Positions 40,801 through 46,324 of a stretch of DNA of 64,000 bases are shown here, piece by piece (within the stretch, counting starts at the first letter, position 1; every line of letters starts with the position of its first letter). Both the position numbers and the translations under genes were made by a program. The stretch covers positions 1 through 64,000 of the forward strand of contig NZ_FNGY01000001.1 of the NCBI RefSeq assembly GCF_900103665.1, given 5' to 3'. Source of the DNA: Pedobacter steynii. Lineage in GTDB: Bacteria > Bacteroidota > Bacteroidia > Sphingobacteriales > Sphingobacteriaceae. The notes under the pieces are model-generated. The model did no database searches, was not told the origin of the DNA, and was given only the letters and a program-made list of their open reading frames with translations.

Positions 40801-42854
40801 TGCCACAGGGAACCGGCGTGTTAACAGAGCGGGGCAAATCAGGTGCTTACTGGAGCAATAACCAGTATGCTTCGAACGTGAGTTTTGCAAATGCCTTTGT
40901 CATGGGCAGTGCAACAAGTTCGGTAATAGTTGGCACTTATGCCAATACCTATAAAGCGAATGGAATGCCATTGCGCTGTATCCGGGATGCTGTGGTATTG
41001 TCTAAACCGGTATTGAGCAATGTCACTGTTCCCGTTCCGGCGATGAAGGAAACGACTGCTGAAGCATTGGCAACGGTTGCCTCCAATGGTGGATCGGCAG
41101 TGACGGCAAGAGGTCTGGTATGGAGTACCAGTAATTCGATTCCAACGCTTAATGATCAGGTCCTGACCCATGGCTTGGATACCGGAAGCTTTAAAATTAC
41201 GATGGCTGATTTGGTTGAAGGGCCAACCTATTATGTTCGTGCCTATGCGACCAATGCCAGCGGAACGGGCTATAGCGGAGAGGTTACCAGTTTTAAAATC
41301 TGTAATCCCTTTACGGTGATTCATAAAGCCGGACTGAATGGGGCAGCTGCAGATAAAACGGTCACTTATCAAACAGTGAGCAGTAACATTTCGGGGGCTG
41401 CACGTTGCTGGATCGCACAAAATTTGGGTGCTGACCGTCAGGCTACAAGTGCCACAGATGCGAGCGAGGCGGCTGCAGGCTGGTACTGGCAGTTCAACAG
41501 GATTCAGGGTTATCAGCATGATGGAACTACGCGTACGCCATCCAATGCCTGGACACCATGGATTGGGACCATCAGTGAGAACCTGCATTGGCTTCCTGCA
41601 AAAGATCCTTGTATGTTGTTACTGGGCTCGGGATGGAGGTTGCCTACGGGACTGGAATGGACAGCTGCAGATGCACCTCCACAGAACTGGAATACACAGG
41701 TCGAAACCTATAACTCGGCATTGAAATTACATGGGGCCGGGTATATTACCAATGCGGCATCATCTCCTTTAACGGGGCGTGGTAGCGTGGGTTATTACTG
41801 GAGCAGTACATTGTCTACAAATGCAACGGTAGGCCGTGGACTTTATAACAATGGCTCGGTAACGCTGGGTGATATCGATAAAGCAACTGCATTGGCCGTT
41901 CGTTGTATCCGTGATGAGATTAACGAAACGCTGCCTTCTGTGAGTAATGTGGAGGTTCCGGTTTCCGGAATGACTACCGCTACAGCCGCGGGAACAGCTA
42001 CGGTAGCGCTTGAAGGAACGGCAGTGGTGACAGAACGTGGCCTGGTTTGGAGCAGCACAGAAATAATCCCAACATTAACGGCTAATAAAATCATTGACAA
42101 CGGCAAGGGAGCAGGCGTATTTACAGGAGTTCTTGCTGACTTAACCGAAGGTCCAACTTACTATGTACGCGCGTATGCGATCAGTAAAGCAGGAACGGTT
42201 TACAGTCCGGAGGTGAGCAGTTTCAAGATTTGTAATCCATTTACGGTAGTTCATAAGGCAGGGCAGAATGGAGCACCTGTAGATAAAACGGTGATCTATA
42301 AAACAGTGAGTAGCAGTGTTTCCGGTGTTCCGCGTTGCTGGATTACCCAGAACTTAGGTGCGGAAGAGCAGGCCATTTCAGTTACAGACATCAATCCGGC
42401 TGCAGCTGGTTGGTACTTTCAGTTCAATCGCCAGCAAGGTTATGAGTTTAGTACAATCCGGACTCCAGCTACCGTATGGAGAGCAGACATTACTGAAAAT
42501 TCAGATTGGACAGTAGCGAATGATCCATGTGCCTTGCTTTTAGGTGCCGGATGGCGGATTCCAACCACAACGGAATGGACTACAGCAGATGCTGCTCCTC
42601 AATACTGGTTAAAAGATGCAGATGCTTATAAGTCTGCATTGAAATTACACAATGCCGGGTTTTTGGCACAGGGAACGGGCTTACTGACAGAGCGTGGGAA
42701 ATCCGGCGCTTACTGGAGCAATAACCAGTACACTTCGAACCTGAGTTTTGCAAATACCTTTGTCATGGGGAGTACAACGAGTTCTGTATTGATTGGAGCT
42801 TATGGCAATACTTACAAAGCGAATGGGATGTCCTTACGTTGTTTGAAAAATTAG
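28812..42854 (+). CDS. 4680-residue giant surface protein: about 30 Fn3-like repeats and seven FISUMP modules
   Basis: One uninterrupted 14-kb frame. It starts at TTG 28812; the next in-frame ATG lies beyond the signal peptide (FLCLLFIGNSASGQ). The N-terminal 195 residues match those of the 2817-residue paralogue (GMLIYSTVQEKPLIYTGIAW). Residues about 196-2596 are 24 Fn3-like repeats. From Cys2597 to the end, FISUMP modules alternate in two types (A with YFQFNRSQGYEF, B with YWQFNRIQGYQHDG) in the order A-B-A-B-A-B-A, each preceded by one Fn3-like repeat. Every module has four conserved cysteines and ends RCIRD or RCLKN. No T9SS domain, LPXTG or autotransporter barrel is present at the C-terminus. 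The likely role is a long stalk displaying multivalent lectin-like heads. Export route is unclear; the preceding PorP/SprF protein is the obvious candidate partner. Confidence 0.88.
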   Translation: MKSFLYFAFLCLLFIGNSASGQGHFSVLNGIPTLAVLDQTSIQQPKTGMLIYSTVQEKPLIYTGIAWESLCTNTIGTVTAEDYFMVKEGISYLPVLSSHPEQAREQGVIYYSSTNRAAMIYDGAGWTKIQDLQQRNFSENKGFAAGKDLKAFKLPVLGNDPAGVTVNKGSFYINAVSRLIRYYDGTAWQDLRCAAEVLTLAVTDIKGTTAVGNGNALSNAGSDFSIVGLCWSTNANPDIALSTKTSTGVTGGGLGVFTGTMKDLMPNTVYHVRAYATNSQGTVYGEDLVFKTVFDLPTIITLPITEISSITAFSGGDITNDGGSQVSARGIRWSVKGDPLEDKDAVITNDGYGVGLFPSSIVGLLGNTTYYVRAYAVNSQGTAYGNLLQFITPPAVPPLLSSATVSVTDVTNNSAKGSVNILNNGGAVVTSKGFAWSTDRISWIHGTSATANPTDIGVFIANLTNLVPGTTYYAKGYATNSAGTSYTSETSFITNSLARITTEKVNSITGVTAFSGGLIIHNGGSSISLRGICWSKEALPTMDLPTKNEQVMSGDGIGYFSLPIEGLVPGTTYYVRAYAVNDVGVSYGNQEVFSTADYPVVRTLSAGSFFNNTAKAGGQVLQDGASQVISRGICWGTEANPAIGNSSVSTNGGGTGIFSTVLTGLLPNTVYHMRAYATNVVGTAYGEDKTFSLIPELPLVSTQAVTAITNMTATGGGIVSANGIADITARGIHWSITGDPADDPAAGMTNDGAAAGTFQSFMKNLMGNTAYYVRAYATNRFGTAYGDLLEFHTSAPQPPVLASSSLSIYNITDTQATGDVTMLNNGGTKILSKGIAYSIDRINYLNAESVTVNPNDIGNFRTQLSGLTPGTVYYAKGYATNREGTAYTVERSFITPLNISLMTLPVTLVTNSTAESGGAILVSGSAGVTHRGLCWSTSPNPTTSDFLTSSGSAAENFVIRMTGLTGSTKYYVRAYAGNNSVTVYGNTETFVTAPPGLATVSTVSIDQIGGVTAMANGALSDEGGSPVSSRGICWSTGADPTITDGAKESGSGRGTFSAFMTGLSPLTKYHVRAYAVNEIGVVYGNELIFTTATTATLTTLPATAITANTANSGGNISSDGGTPVTASGICWSTAGLPTIEDPHTSSGPGIGNFIHGLKDLFGSTTYYIRAYATNSAGTVYGQVESFVTAPPVLAKLNTTVARSGLKGITGISGGSILHNGGAAITDRGLVWSTSRGFDPEAAATRRITELGNLSFAMTMEGLLPGMTYYVRAFATNSAGISYAPNEESFTTFNLPLVSTTAIPEGTVTSTEALAGGNISDNGGTEVLASGLCWNTSGNPVLTNDHTSNAIGMGNFANKISELLGSTTYYVRAYATNAVGTAYGATESFTTLPPVLATVITGAAEATSTTTAKSGGTILTHGGAVVTTRGVYWSIQPYFNPDTITLNKTAETGYFTGSFSAQLNGLKQHTTYYVRAYVVNSAGIAYGNTVSFITPQLPVLTTVFARPTGSTSGLSGGDISDEGGSNVYTRGVVWSELPVFNPDTVTVNRTSNGNRGGIYSSTLKNLKANTTYYVQAYATNVAGTNYGNLLSFITDPPVLATLSTRAVTGIGGTTAWSGGDISDNGGAAVTTRGLVWSTQSGFRPDTLVGNKTVLPGIGNGGFSSNMTGLQPGTTYYVRAYALNSVGLAYGNEQSFTTFIIPTVSTTAVAVSSAGITATGGGTILSNGGTPVTNQGVVWSTSPNPALGTSQQTSHDSGAENSFRSSITKLEPVTLYHVRAYAINNQGTAYGNELTFTTPAILPTLTTTYITPSSKSSATTGGNISKDGGAAITSRGVVWSLDRNFNPDAETQKRTSNGTGTGIFTSEVTGLNLSMAYYVRAYASNSVGTAYGNQVTVTLFPTAPILSTNEATELTGTTAKSGGVITSDGGADVTLKGLCWSIRTNPTINDSRTNNGIGLDPFSGTMTGLLPNTLYYVRAYAQNKIGVAYGLEQRLLTNAYPTLTVTTMATDIRATTATSGGDITDDGRTPILSRGVTWNTTGSPTIALSTKTVDNTSTGIGKFVAQLKGLTDKTTYYVRAYATNAVGTTYGSEVAFSSLEVMLPTILTNTVTGISSVAAIAGGDIADDGGMPVTARGICWSLNPNPVILAGSYLQHAAGGIGNFSIPFSGLTPGTKYYVRAYATNLKGTIYGNEQSFVTLAALPTVSMVTLSRPTMTGTDGSASVTKNGGDEVTDRGFYWSKLAKTPILPLHPDSLISVGTTVPFTMSINNLTEGTRYYFWAYAVNIAGTGFSPAPASFTTPTLPTVTTNKPTSILSNSAVSGGFVGSDGGMPVTVRGLCWSTETNPTTAVSTKSVDGAGLSGFTTSIKGLLTGTKYYIRAYATNSLGTSYGNLDSLTTLDLPMLTTTPASSILTASAVTGGEISSDGGAPVTSRGICWSTLKDPTILLPTKTIDGQGKGVYISNMTGLLIATKYYFRAYATNSVGTAYGALDSLNTPAIPPSVSNVKISSMSDVAADGSAEVTSDGKADIIERGLVWSTKNKIPTVDDQKLKDAGTGLGIFNLSMKNLAEGPTYYVRAYATNSAGTGYSPEVMSFKICLPFTMIHKAGLNGAPVDKTITYKTVATNISGAARCWIAQNLGADQQAGAVSDATSASAGWYFQFNRSQGYEFDNNTRIPAANAWTVWKTDITENADWWPANDPCNLLLGGGWRIPTATEWTSADAAPQNWGKDIDTYNSVLKLHNAGFLPQGTGVLIERGKVGNYWSSNQFSGSGFSFGTSFAMTGSASSVLVGTYGNTYKANGMPLRCIRDTIVLTRPLLSNVSIPVSEMTASSAEGSATVVSDGGTAVTARGLVWSSTNVLPTIADQVSVEGQGVGSFKSILGSLSEGPTYYVRAYATNKAGTSYSAEVASFKICNPFTVVHRAGLNGAAADKTITYQTVSSNISGAARCWITQNLGADRQATSATDASEEAAGWYWQFNRIQGYQHDGTTRTPSNAWTPWLGAISENLHWLPAKDPCVLLLGSGWRLPTGLEWTAADAPPQNWNTQVEAYNSALKLHGAGYITNAASSPLTGRGSVGYYWSSTMSTNATVGRGLYNNGSVTLGDIDKATALAVRCIRDEITETMPSVSNVTVPVSGMTVATAAGTASVGIEGTAPVTERGLVWSSIETVPTLADQKVIDNGKGMGEFTGTLTGLTEGPTYYVRAYASSRLGTVYSAEVSSFKICNPFTVIHKAGLNGAPVDKTVTYKTVSSSISGAPRCWITQNLGAEKQAGSVADATVAAAGWYFQFNRSQGYEFTDARIPAANAWTPWRVDITENSDWLPANDPCNLLLGGGWRIPTTTEWTTADAAPQYWLKDADVYKSELKLHNAGFLPQGTGMLTERGKSGAYWSNNQYASNVSFANAFVMGSATSSVMIGTYANTYKANGMPLRCIRDAVVLSKPVLSNVTVPVPAMKETTAEALATVASNGGSAVKARGLVWSTSNLIPTINDQVLTNGLDTGSFKITMTDLAEGPTYYVRAYATNASGTGYSGEVTSFKICNPFTVIHKAGLNGAAVDKTVTYQTVSSNISGAARCWIAQNLGADRQATSATDACEAAAGWYWQFNRAQGYQHDGTIRTPSNAWTPWLGTISENLHWLPAKDPCMLLLGSGWRLPTGLEWTAADAPPQNWNTQVETYNSALKLHGAGYITNAASSPLTGRGSVGYYWSSTMSTNATVGRGLYNNGSVTLGDIDKATALAVRCIRDEITETLPSVSNVVVPVSGMAATTAAGTATVSPEGTAPVTERGLVWSSTETVPTLTANKIIDNGKGAGVFTGVLAGLTEGPTYYVRAYAISRLGTVYSAEVSSFKICNPFTMIHKAGLNGAPVDKTVTYNTVSSSISGAPRCWTTQNLGAAQEAASVTDINPAAAGWYFQFNRSQGYEFTDARIPAANAWTPWRVDITENSDWLPANDPCNLLLGGGWRIPTTTEWTTADAAPQYWLKDADAYKSELKLHNAGFLPQGTGVLTERGKSGAYWSNNQYASNVSFANAFVMGSATSSVIVGTYANTYKANGMPLRCIRDAVVLSKPVLSNVTVPVPAMKETTAEALATVASNGGSAVTARGLVWSTSNSIPTLNDQVLTHGLDTGSFKITMADLVEGPTYYVRAYATNASGTGYSGEVTSFKICNPFTVIHKAGLNGAAADKTVTYQTVSSNISGAARCWIAQNLGADRQATSATDASEAAAGWYWQFNRIQGYQHDGTTRTPSNAWTPWIGTISENLHWLPAKDPCMLLLGSGWRLPTGLEWTAADAPPQNWNTQVETYNSALKLHGAGYITNAASSPLTGRGSVGYYWSSTLSTNATVGRGLYNNGSVTLGDIDKATALAVRCIRDEINETLPSVSNVEVPVSGMTTATAAGTATVALEGTAVVTERGLVWSSTEIIPTLTANKIIDNGKGAGVFTGVLADLTEGPTYYVRAYAISKAGTVYSPEVSSFKICNPFTVVHKAGQNGAPVDKTVIYKTVSSSVSGVPRCWITQNLGAEEQAISVTDINPAAAGWYFQFNRQQGYEFSTIRTPATVWRADITENSDWTVANDPCALLLGAGWRIPTTTEWTTADAAPQYWLKDADAYKSALKLHNAGFLAQGTGLLTERGKSGAYWSNNQYTSNLSFANTFVMGSTTSSVLIGAYGNTYKANGMSLRCLKN
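29391..36599 (+). repeat. Array of 24 Fn3-like repeats in the second giant
   Basis: I counted 24 copies of the core GxxWS...YYVRAYAxN, about 90-100 codons each, before the first FISUMP module. A minority (the third and seventh) have YYAKGYATN, matching the order of variants in the first giant only in part. Confidence 0.85.
36600..42851 (+). repeat. Tandem Fn3/FISUMP array with exact 1875-bp period
   Basis: Module-initial Cys codons lie at 36600 (A1), 37551 (B1), 38481 (A2), 39426 (B2), 40356 (A3), 41301 (B3) and 42231 (A4). B1-B2, B2-B3, A2-A3 and A3-A4 are each exactly 1875 bp (625 codons); A1-A2 is 1881 bp. Long stretches are nearly identical between copies, so the array arose by recent in-frame duplication of an A+B unit. 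Confidence 0.95.
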
Positions 42855-42882
42855 TTTTTAAGGAGAATGAAATGACATTTAA

Positions 42883-44622
42883 TCAGGAGTTAAAAGCGAT
42901 GAACCTATAAGGATCTTCTACCTGTCCTTGTTTGATCACATAGATCCGGTCTGCAAGTCTGGTGGTTTCGGTTTTGTGGGTGATGAGGATGATGGCCATC
43001 TTGCTTTTAAAACGGGTAAGGAGTTCCAGTGTGAATGTTTCAGTATTGGTATCCATAAAAGCAGTTGCTTCATCGAGTAACAGCAATTGTGGCCTCCGGT
43101 ACAATGCTCTTGCAACGCCAACCAGTTGTCGCTGACCGGCAGAAAGCTTCAGTTTTCCTTCTCCGATCTGGGTCAGGTAACCTTGGGGCAGGGAAGCAAA
43201 AAAACGATCTAAACCAGTATGAGTGCAGAATTCCATAATTGAGGAGGGGCTTTGCTGAGGACTGCCGAGTGCGATGTTGTCTATTAGTGTTCCGTTAAAG
43301 ATTTTCACCTCCTGCGGTACCGTAGCCATGATGTTCCTTAAAGAGGGGGTAGAGATGTGTTGGATACATTGCTCATTTAAAGTAATCAATCCGGATTGTG
43401 GGGTGTAAAGCTTTTGTAATATCGCGAATATGGTGCTTTTTCCTGCGCCACATTCACCGAGTAAGGCGATACTTTCTCCAGGACCCAGGCGGAACGATAC
43501 GTCCCGTAGGAGCGGGGGGCAGCCTGGAAAGGAAAAATGTAGGTTTTTGACCTGAAGTGACCGGAAGTTGATGCTTTGTAATTCGGCCTTCTCCTCTTGT
43601 GGGTATTCGGGTTTCAGACTGGAGAAATTGTAAATGCTTTCTACGATCAGGTTAAGTTGAGCGAGCTTGATTCCGACTTGTGAAGAGCGGCAGATCGCAG
43701 GGATCAGAGCAATGCTCATGATAATGATGGCAACCATCCCGCCGGTTTTTAGTTCATGTCTGATTACGAGTAAATAAGAGAGTCCTGTGAGGAGAAGGGT
43801 AAAAGCGACCGACAATAAATCTGTGAACATCATGGACTTATTTTTTGATTGCCATAGGCGTTCTTTTTTGTCCTGAAGGTTGCTTTGGATCTCTTCGGTT
43901 CTGGCCAGGAAATGATCTTCCGAATTGTGGTTTTTTATCGCTTCAATGCTCTGGAACATACTGAGGTATTGTGCTTGCTGAGCTTCATTGGTTCGGTTTA
44001 GCGCGGATTGTTTCCGCTTTCCTTTTTTGAAACTAAAACCAATAAACAAGAGGAAGGAAAGGCCTGTGAAAAGTATGGATGCAGCTGCGGTGGAATACCA
44101 TGCGATAAGAATGGTCGTGGATAAAATGAAGAGCAGGTCCATGAAAAGAAGATCTGTCAGGTAAGAAATGATTTTTTGAAGGCCTTTATGTTCAAGGAGA
44201 CGAGCGTGTAATTCCGGGGTGCTGTGGGTATCAAAAAATGATTTTGGCAAATGTAAGACCAGGCTGAGAAATGAGGGTAATACTTTACTGCTGATTCTTT
44301 TGTTTTGAGAAAACAGTAGTTTTCTACGGAAATATGCCAGGCCGGAACGGAGTGTCAGGCTCAGAAATAAAAGTATAAATCCAATAATGAGCTGTCTGTG
44401 GTTTCCTGTTGGCAGCAGGTCGTCAATTAATATTTGTGAAAAGATGGCGATAGAGAATCCGAGTATAGTGATGCCTAAACCAAGAAGCATATTGCCTATG
44501 ATGAGGCCGATTTCAGCTTTTATTAATTTGCTGAGCCATATCCATTTAACCAGGTTTTTTCTGGGAGAGGAAAAAAAACCGGTAGCTATTCCGGCAGGGA
44601 TTGAGGGCGGATTTCTGCTCAT
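42883..44622 (-). CDS. ABC exporter (fused permease-ATPase) without a peptidase domain
   Basis: A 579-residue half-transporter. An N-terminal six-helix membrane domain (about residues 35-310) is followed by an ATPase with Walker A GECGAGKST (389-397), Q-loop Q437, signature LSAGQ (493-497), Walker B LLLLD (513-517) with catalytic E518, and H-loop H549, so it should be active. The first 25 residues (IPAGIATGFFSSPRK) resemble the linker that follows the C39 peptidase of peptide/bacteriocin exporters, but no peptidase precedes it and the upstream gene is divergent. It would export a peptide, lipid or small molecule as a dimer. It converges on the giant gene with a 28-bp gap and is not part of that operon. 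Confidence 0.88.
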   Translation of the reverse strand: MSRNPPSIPAGIATGFFSSPRKNLVKWIWLSKLIKAEIGLIIGNMLLGLGITILGFSIAIFSQILIDDLLPTGNHRQLIIGFILLFLSLTLRSGLAYFRRKLLFSQNKRISSKVLPSFLSLVLHLPKSFFDTHSTPELHARLLEHKGLQKIISYLTDLLFMDLLFILSTTILIAWYSTAAASILFTGLSFLLFIGFSFKKGKRKQSALNRTNEAQQAQYLSMFQSIEAIKNHNSEDHFLARTEEIQSNLQDKKERLWQSKNKSMMFTDLLSVAFTLLLTGLSYLLVIRHELKTGGMVAIIIMSIALIPAICRSSQVGIKLAQLNLIVESIYNFSSLKPEYPQEEKAELQSINFRSLQVKNLHFSFPGCPPLLRDVSFRLGPGESIALLGECGAGKSTIFAILQKLYTPQSGLITLNEQCIQHISTPSLRNIMATVPQEVKIFNGTLIDNIALGSPQQSPSSIMEFCTHTGLDRFFASLPQGYLTQIGEGKLKLSAGQRQLVGVARALYRRPQLLLLDEATAFMDTNTETFTLELLTRFKSKMAIILITHKTETTRLADRIYVIKQGQVEDPYRFIAFNS

Positions 44623-44729
44623 GATTCCTACAAAATTCTATCAATCACGATCAAAACACTAAACCACATTGTTTTAATTTAGAGCTATAGGTTTTAAATT
44701 AGAAGTTATTTTTTTGTCATTATTGTCCT

Positions 44730-45365
44730 ATGTTATCAGACTTTAGCGCTTCGCTCTGTCCAGCACCCGGAATCATCCTTATCCTCGTGTTTACCGCATT
44801 AGTAAGTATCTATGCCTTCTATCACCAAAGGGTCTATTTTTCTTTCCTGCTCCATCCTTACAGCATCGCCAGAAACCGGAAATTTTATACTTTGGTTACT
44901 GCTGCGCTGGTTCATACCAGCTGGTTTCATTTGACATTTAACCTGGCCATTGTTTACATTCTGGGCGCGATGGTGGAGCGGGAATTTAGCCGTATGAGTA
45001 TCTTTGGTCATACCATCTTCTTAGCCCTCTATTTCTTTGGTACGCTTATCGGTAACCTTGGATCAGTTCTGGTTCACCGGAAAGATTTTTTCTTCCGTAG
45101 TGCAGGTGCTTCGACAGGAGCACTGGCCATTCTTGGGAGCTTCTGTATCATAAATGCGAACGAGAGTTACATTAAGCTTCCTTACCTTGGAGAGGTCCTG
45201 AATATTCATTTTATCATCGTCTTCATTCTAGGTTTAATGTATGAGATTAAGTTCGGGAAAAAAGACCATATTGATCAGTATGCTCATCTATTCGGAGTTC
45301 TTTCCGGCATCATCATTACCCTCTTGTTTTATCCGGATCTCCTTAAAATCATCAGGATATTTTAA
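44730..45365 (+). CDS. Rhomboid-family intramembrane serine protease
   Basis: A 211-residue membrane protein with about six hydrophobic helices. The HxxxN motif (H67, N71 in WFHLTFN), the active-site serine in GASTG (S128) and the catalytic histidine in QYAHLFG (H186) are all present, so it should be catalytically competent. The serine motif has Thr where Gly usually follows (GxSG), one position worth noting. Rhomboids cleave transmembrane segments of partner proteins. It is divergent from the ABC exporter gene with a 107-bp gap; no substrate is evident. Confidence 0.9.
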   Translation: MLSDFSASLCPAPGIILILVFTALVSIYAFYHQRVYFSFLLHPYSIARNRKFYTLVTAALVHTSWFHLTFNLAIVYILGAMVEREFSRMSIFGHTIFLALYFFGTLIGNLGSVLVHRKDFFFRSAGASTGALAILGSFCIINANESYIKLPYLGEVLNIHFIIVFILGLMYEIKFGKKDHIDQYAHLFGVLSGIIITLLFYPDLLKIIRIF

Positions 45366-45516
45366 GGATAGAAGGTGATCCCTGTTTATGGGTATCATTT
45401 GGCGATAATTTTCCAGTTGGAATATATTTGCTTCATTATTTATTTTGCATTTTATAAAATTAACTGTAATTATTTTGTTTAACTAAATTTAAGATTTAAG
45501 ACTGGGCAAGAGTTTT

Positions 45517-45524
45517 TATATTTG
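45517..45524 (+). promoter_or_regulatory. Candidate -7 promoter element for the XRE gene
   Basis: TATATTTG fits the Bacteroidota -7 consensus TAnnTTTG exactly and lies 54 bp before the ATG at 45579. No clear -33 TTG is seen at the right distance, so this is tentative. Confidence 0.35.
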
Positions 45525-45578
45525 ATCTGATATGTTTAGCGTAATTCTTGTTATATTCGTAAAGATTGAAATAAAAAT

Positions 45579-45857
45579 ATGCAGTTTGGTAACGCCATAA
45601 GGATACAGAGAGTGATAAAAGGTTACAGTCAGGAATATATGGCTTCGAGACTCAATATTTCTCAAAATGCCTATTCTAAATTGGAAAGGGAGGAGACGGA
45701 ATTGAGCGTAAGGAGGATTTATGAAATCGCAGAGATATTAGAAGTTTCTGTTTATCAATTACTTCCTGATGTGAGCTCCAGCAGTGTCGTGAATCTTTCA
45801 GGCCTTGGGAGATTGGTTACAAAAAGCCGCACGTTCTTTAACGGTTTATTCGGTTAA
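45579..45857 (+). CDS. XRE-family helix-turn-helix regulator
   Basis: A 92-residue protein whose residues about 6-63 form an HTH_3/Cro-C1 domain (IRIQRVIKGYSQEYMASRL, then SQNAYSKLEREETELSVR). The remaining 30 residues look unstructured and do not form a recognisable ligand domain. Such small XRE proteins are common single-domain regulators in this phylum. The gene stands alone between long AT-rich spacers. Confidence 0.88.
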   Translation: MQFGNAIRIQRVIKGYSQEYMASRLNISQNAYSKLEREETELSVRRIYEIAEILEVSVYQLLPDVSSSSVVNLSGLGRLVTKSRTFFNGLFG

Positions 45858-46324
45858 TGCCTGGAAAAAGCCTATTTGTTCTTCCTGCCTCATCTATAAG
45901 GTAACAGGTTATTATGCTTAAAGGTTAAAATTTTTAATTGCTCATCCGGCCGGTTAATTGTTTGAATATATTTCTCTTTATAATTTATATTAAACGTTTA
46001 GGCTATAAGTTAAAACCAAAAGTTTTAATAGATTAATAAATTACGATTTAATTTTACGGGAATTCCAGTTATAACTTAACGCCAGTATTAAAGATTGGTT
46101 GTTGTTACGAAATGTGGAAGAGTATTTTATTAACCCTCAGTCATTAACACTCTTGCCATGAAAAATAACCTACAAAACGCCGTCTTCAAGGATTTTAATG
46201 ACAGTTCAGGTTTTAGCCAGTTAGCTATTCCTTTAAAAGTTAGGGAAGTATAAATCCTTAAATAAAGAAATAGAAATGTTAGCCATTAAATTGTCCGTTA
46301 AATGAAAACCTAAACGTTGTTTCA
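45858..46324. other. AT-rich spacer between XRE and TetR-like genes
   Basis: No family is recognised. A 31-codon open frame at 46158-46253 (MKNNLQNAVFKDFNDSSGF...) is the only notable short frame and may be chance. The decamer AACGTTTAGG (45993-46002) and its reverse complement CCTAAACGTT (46309-46318) bracket most of the spacer; the second copy ends 6 bp before the TetR start, where an autorepressor site could lie. Confidence 0.35.

Noticed and set aside
39300..41588. Long minus-strand open frames (137 and 249 codons) inside the FISUMP array
   Set aside because: They lie antisense to the module coding sequence and recur with the 1875-bp period, so they are by-products of its composition and repetition.
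36600..42851. Diversity-generating retroelement target (FISUMP modules are lectin-like and repeated)
   Set aside because: No reverse transcriptase, template repeat or accessory gene is in the window, and differences between modules are block-wise rather than concentrated at adenines.
29391..42851. CRISPR-like or satellite repeat array
   Set aside because: The repeats are long, in-frame and protein-coding with codon-level divergence; there are no short direct repeats with unique spacers.
42883..44622. ABC exporter as a type I secretion component for the giant proteins
   Set aside because: The giants have N-terminal signal peptides and no RTX-type C-terminus, there is no membrane-fusion protein, and the gene is on the opposite strand.
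46158..46253. A 31-residue frame as a possible peptide precursor for the ABC exporter
   Set aside because: No leader motif, no double-Gly site and no modification enzyme nearby; it is on the opposite strand and more than 1.5 kb away.
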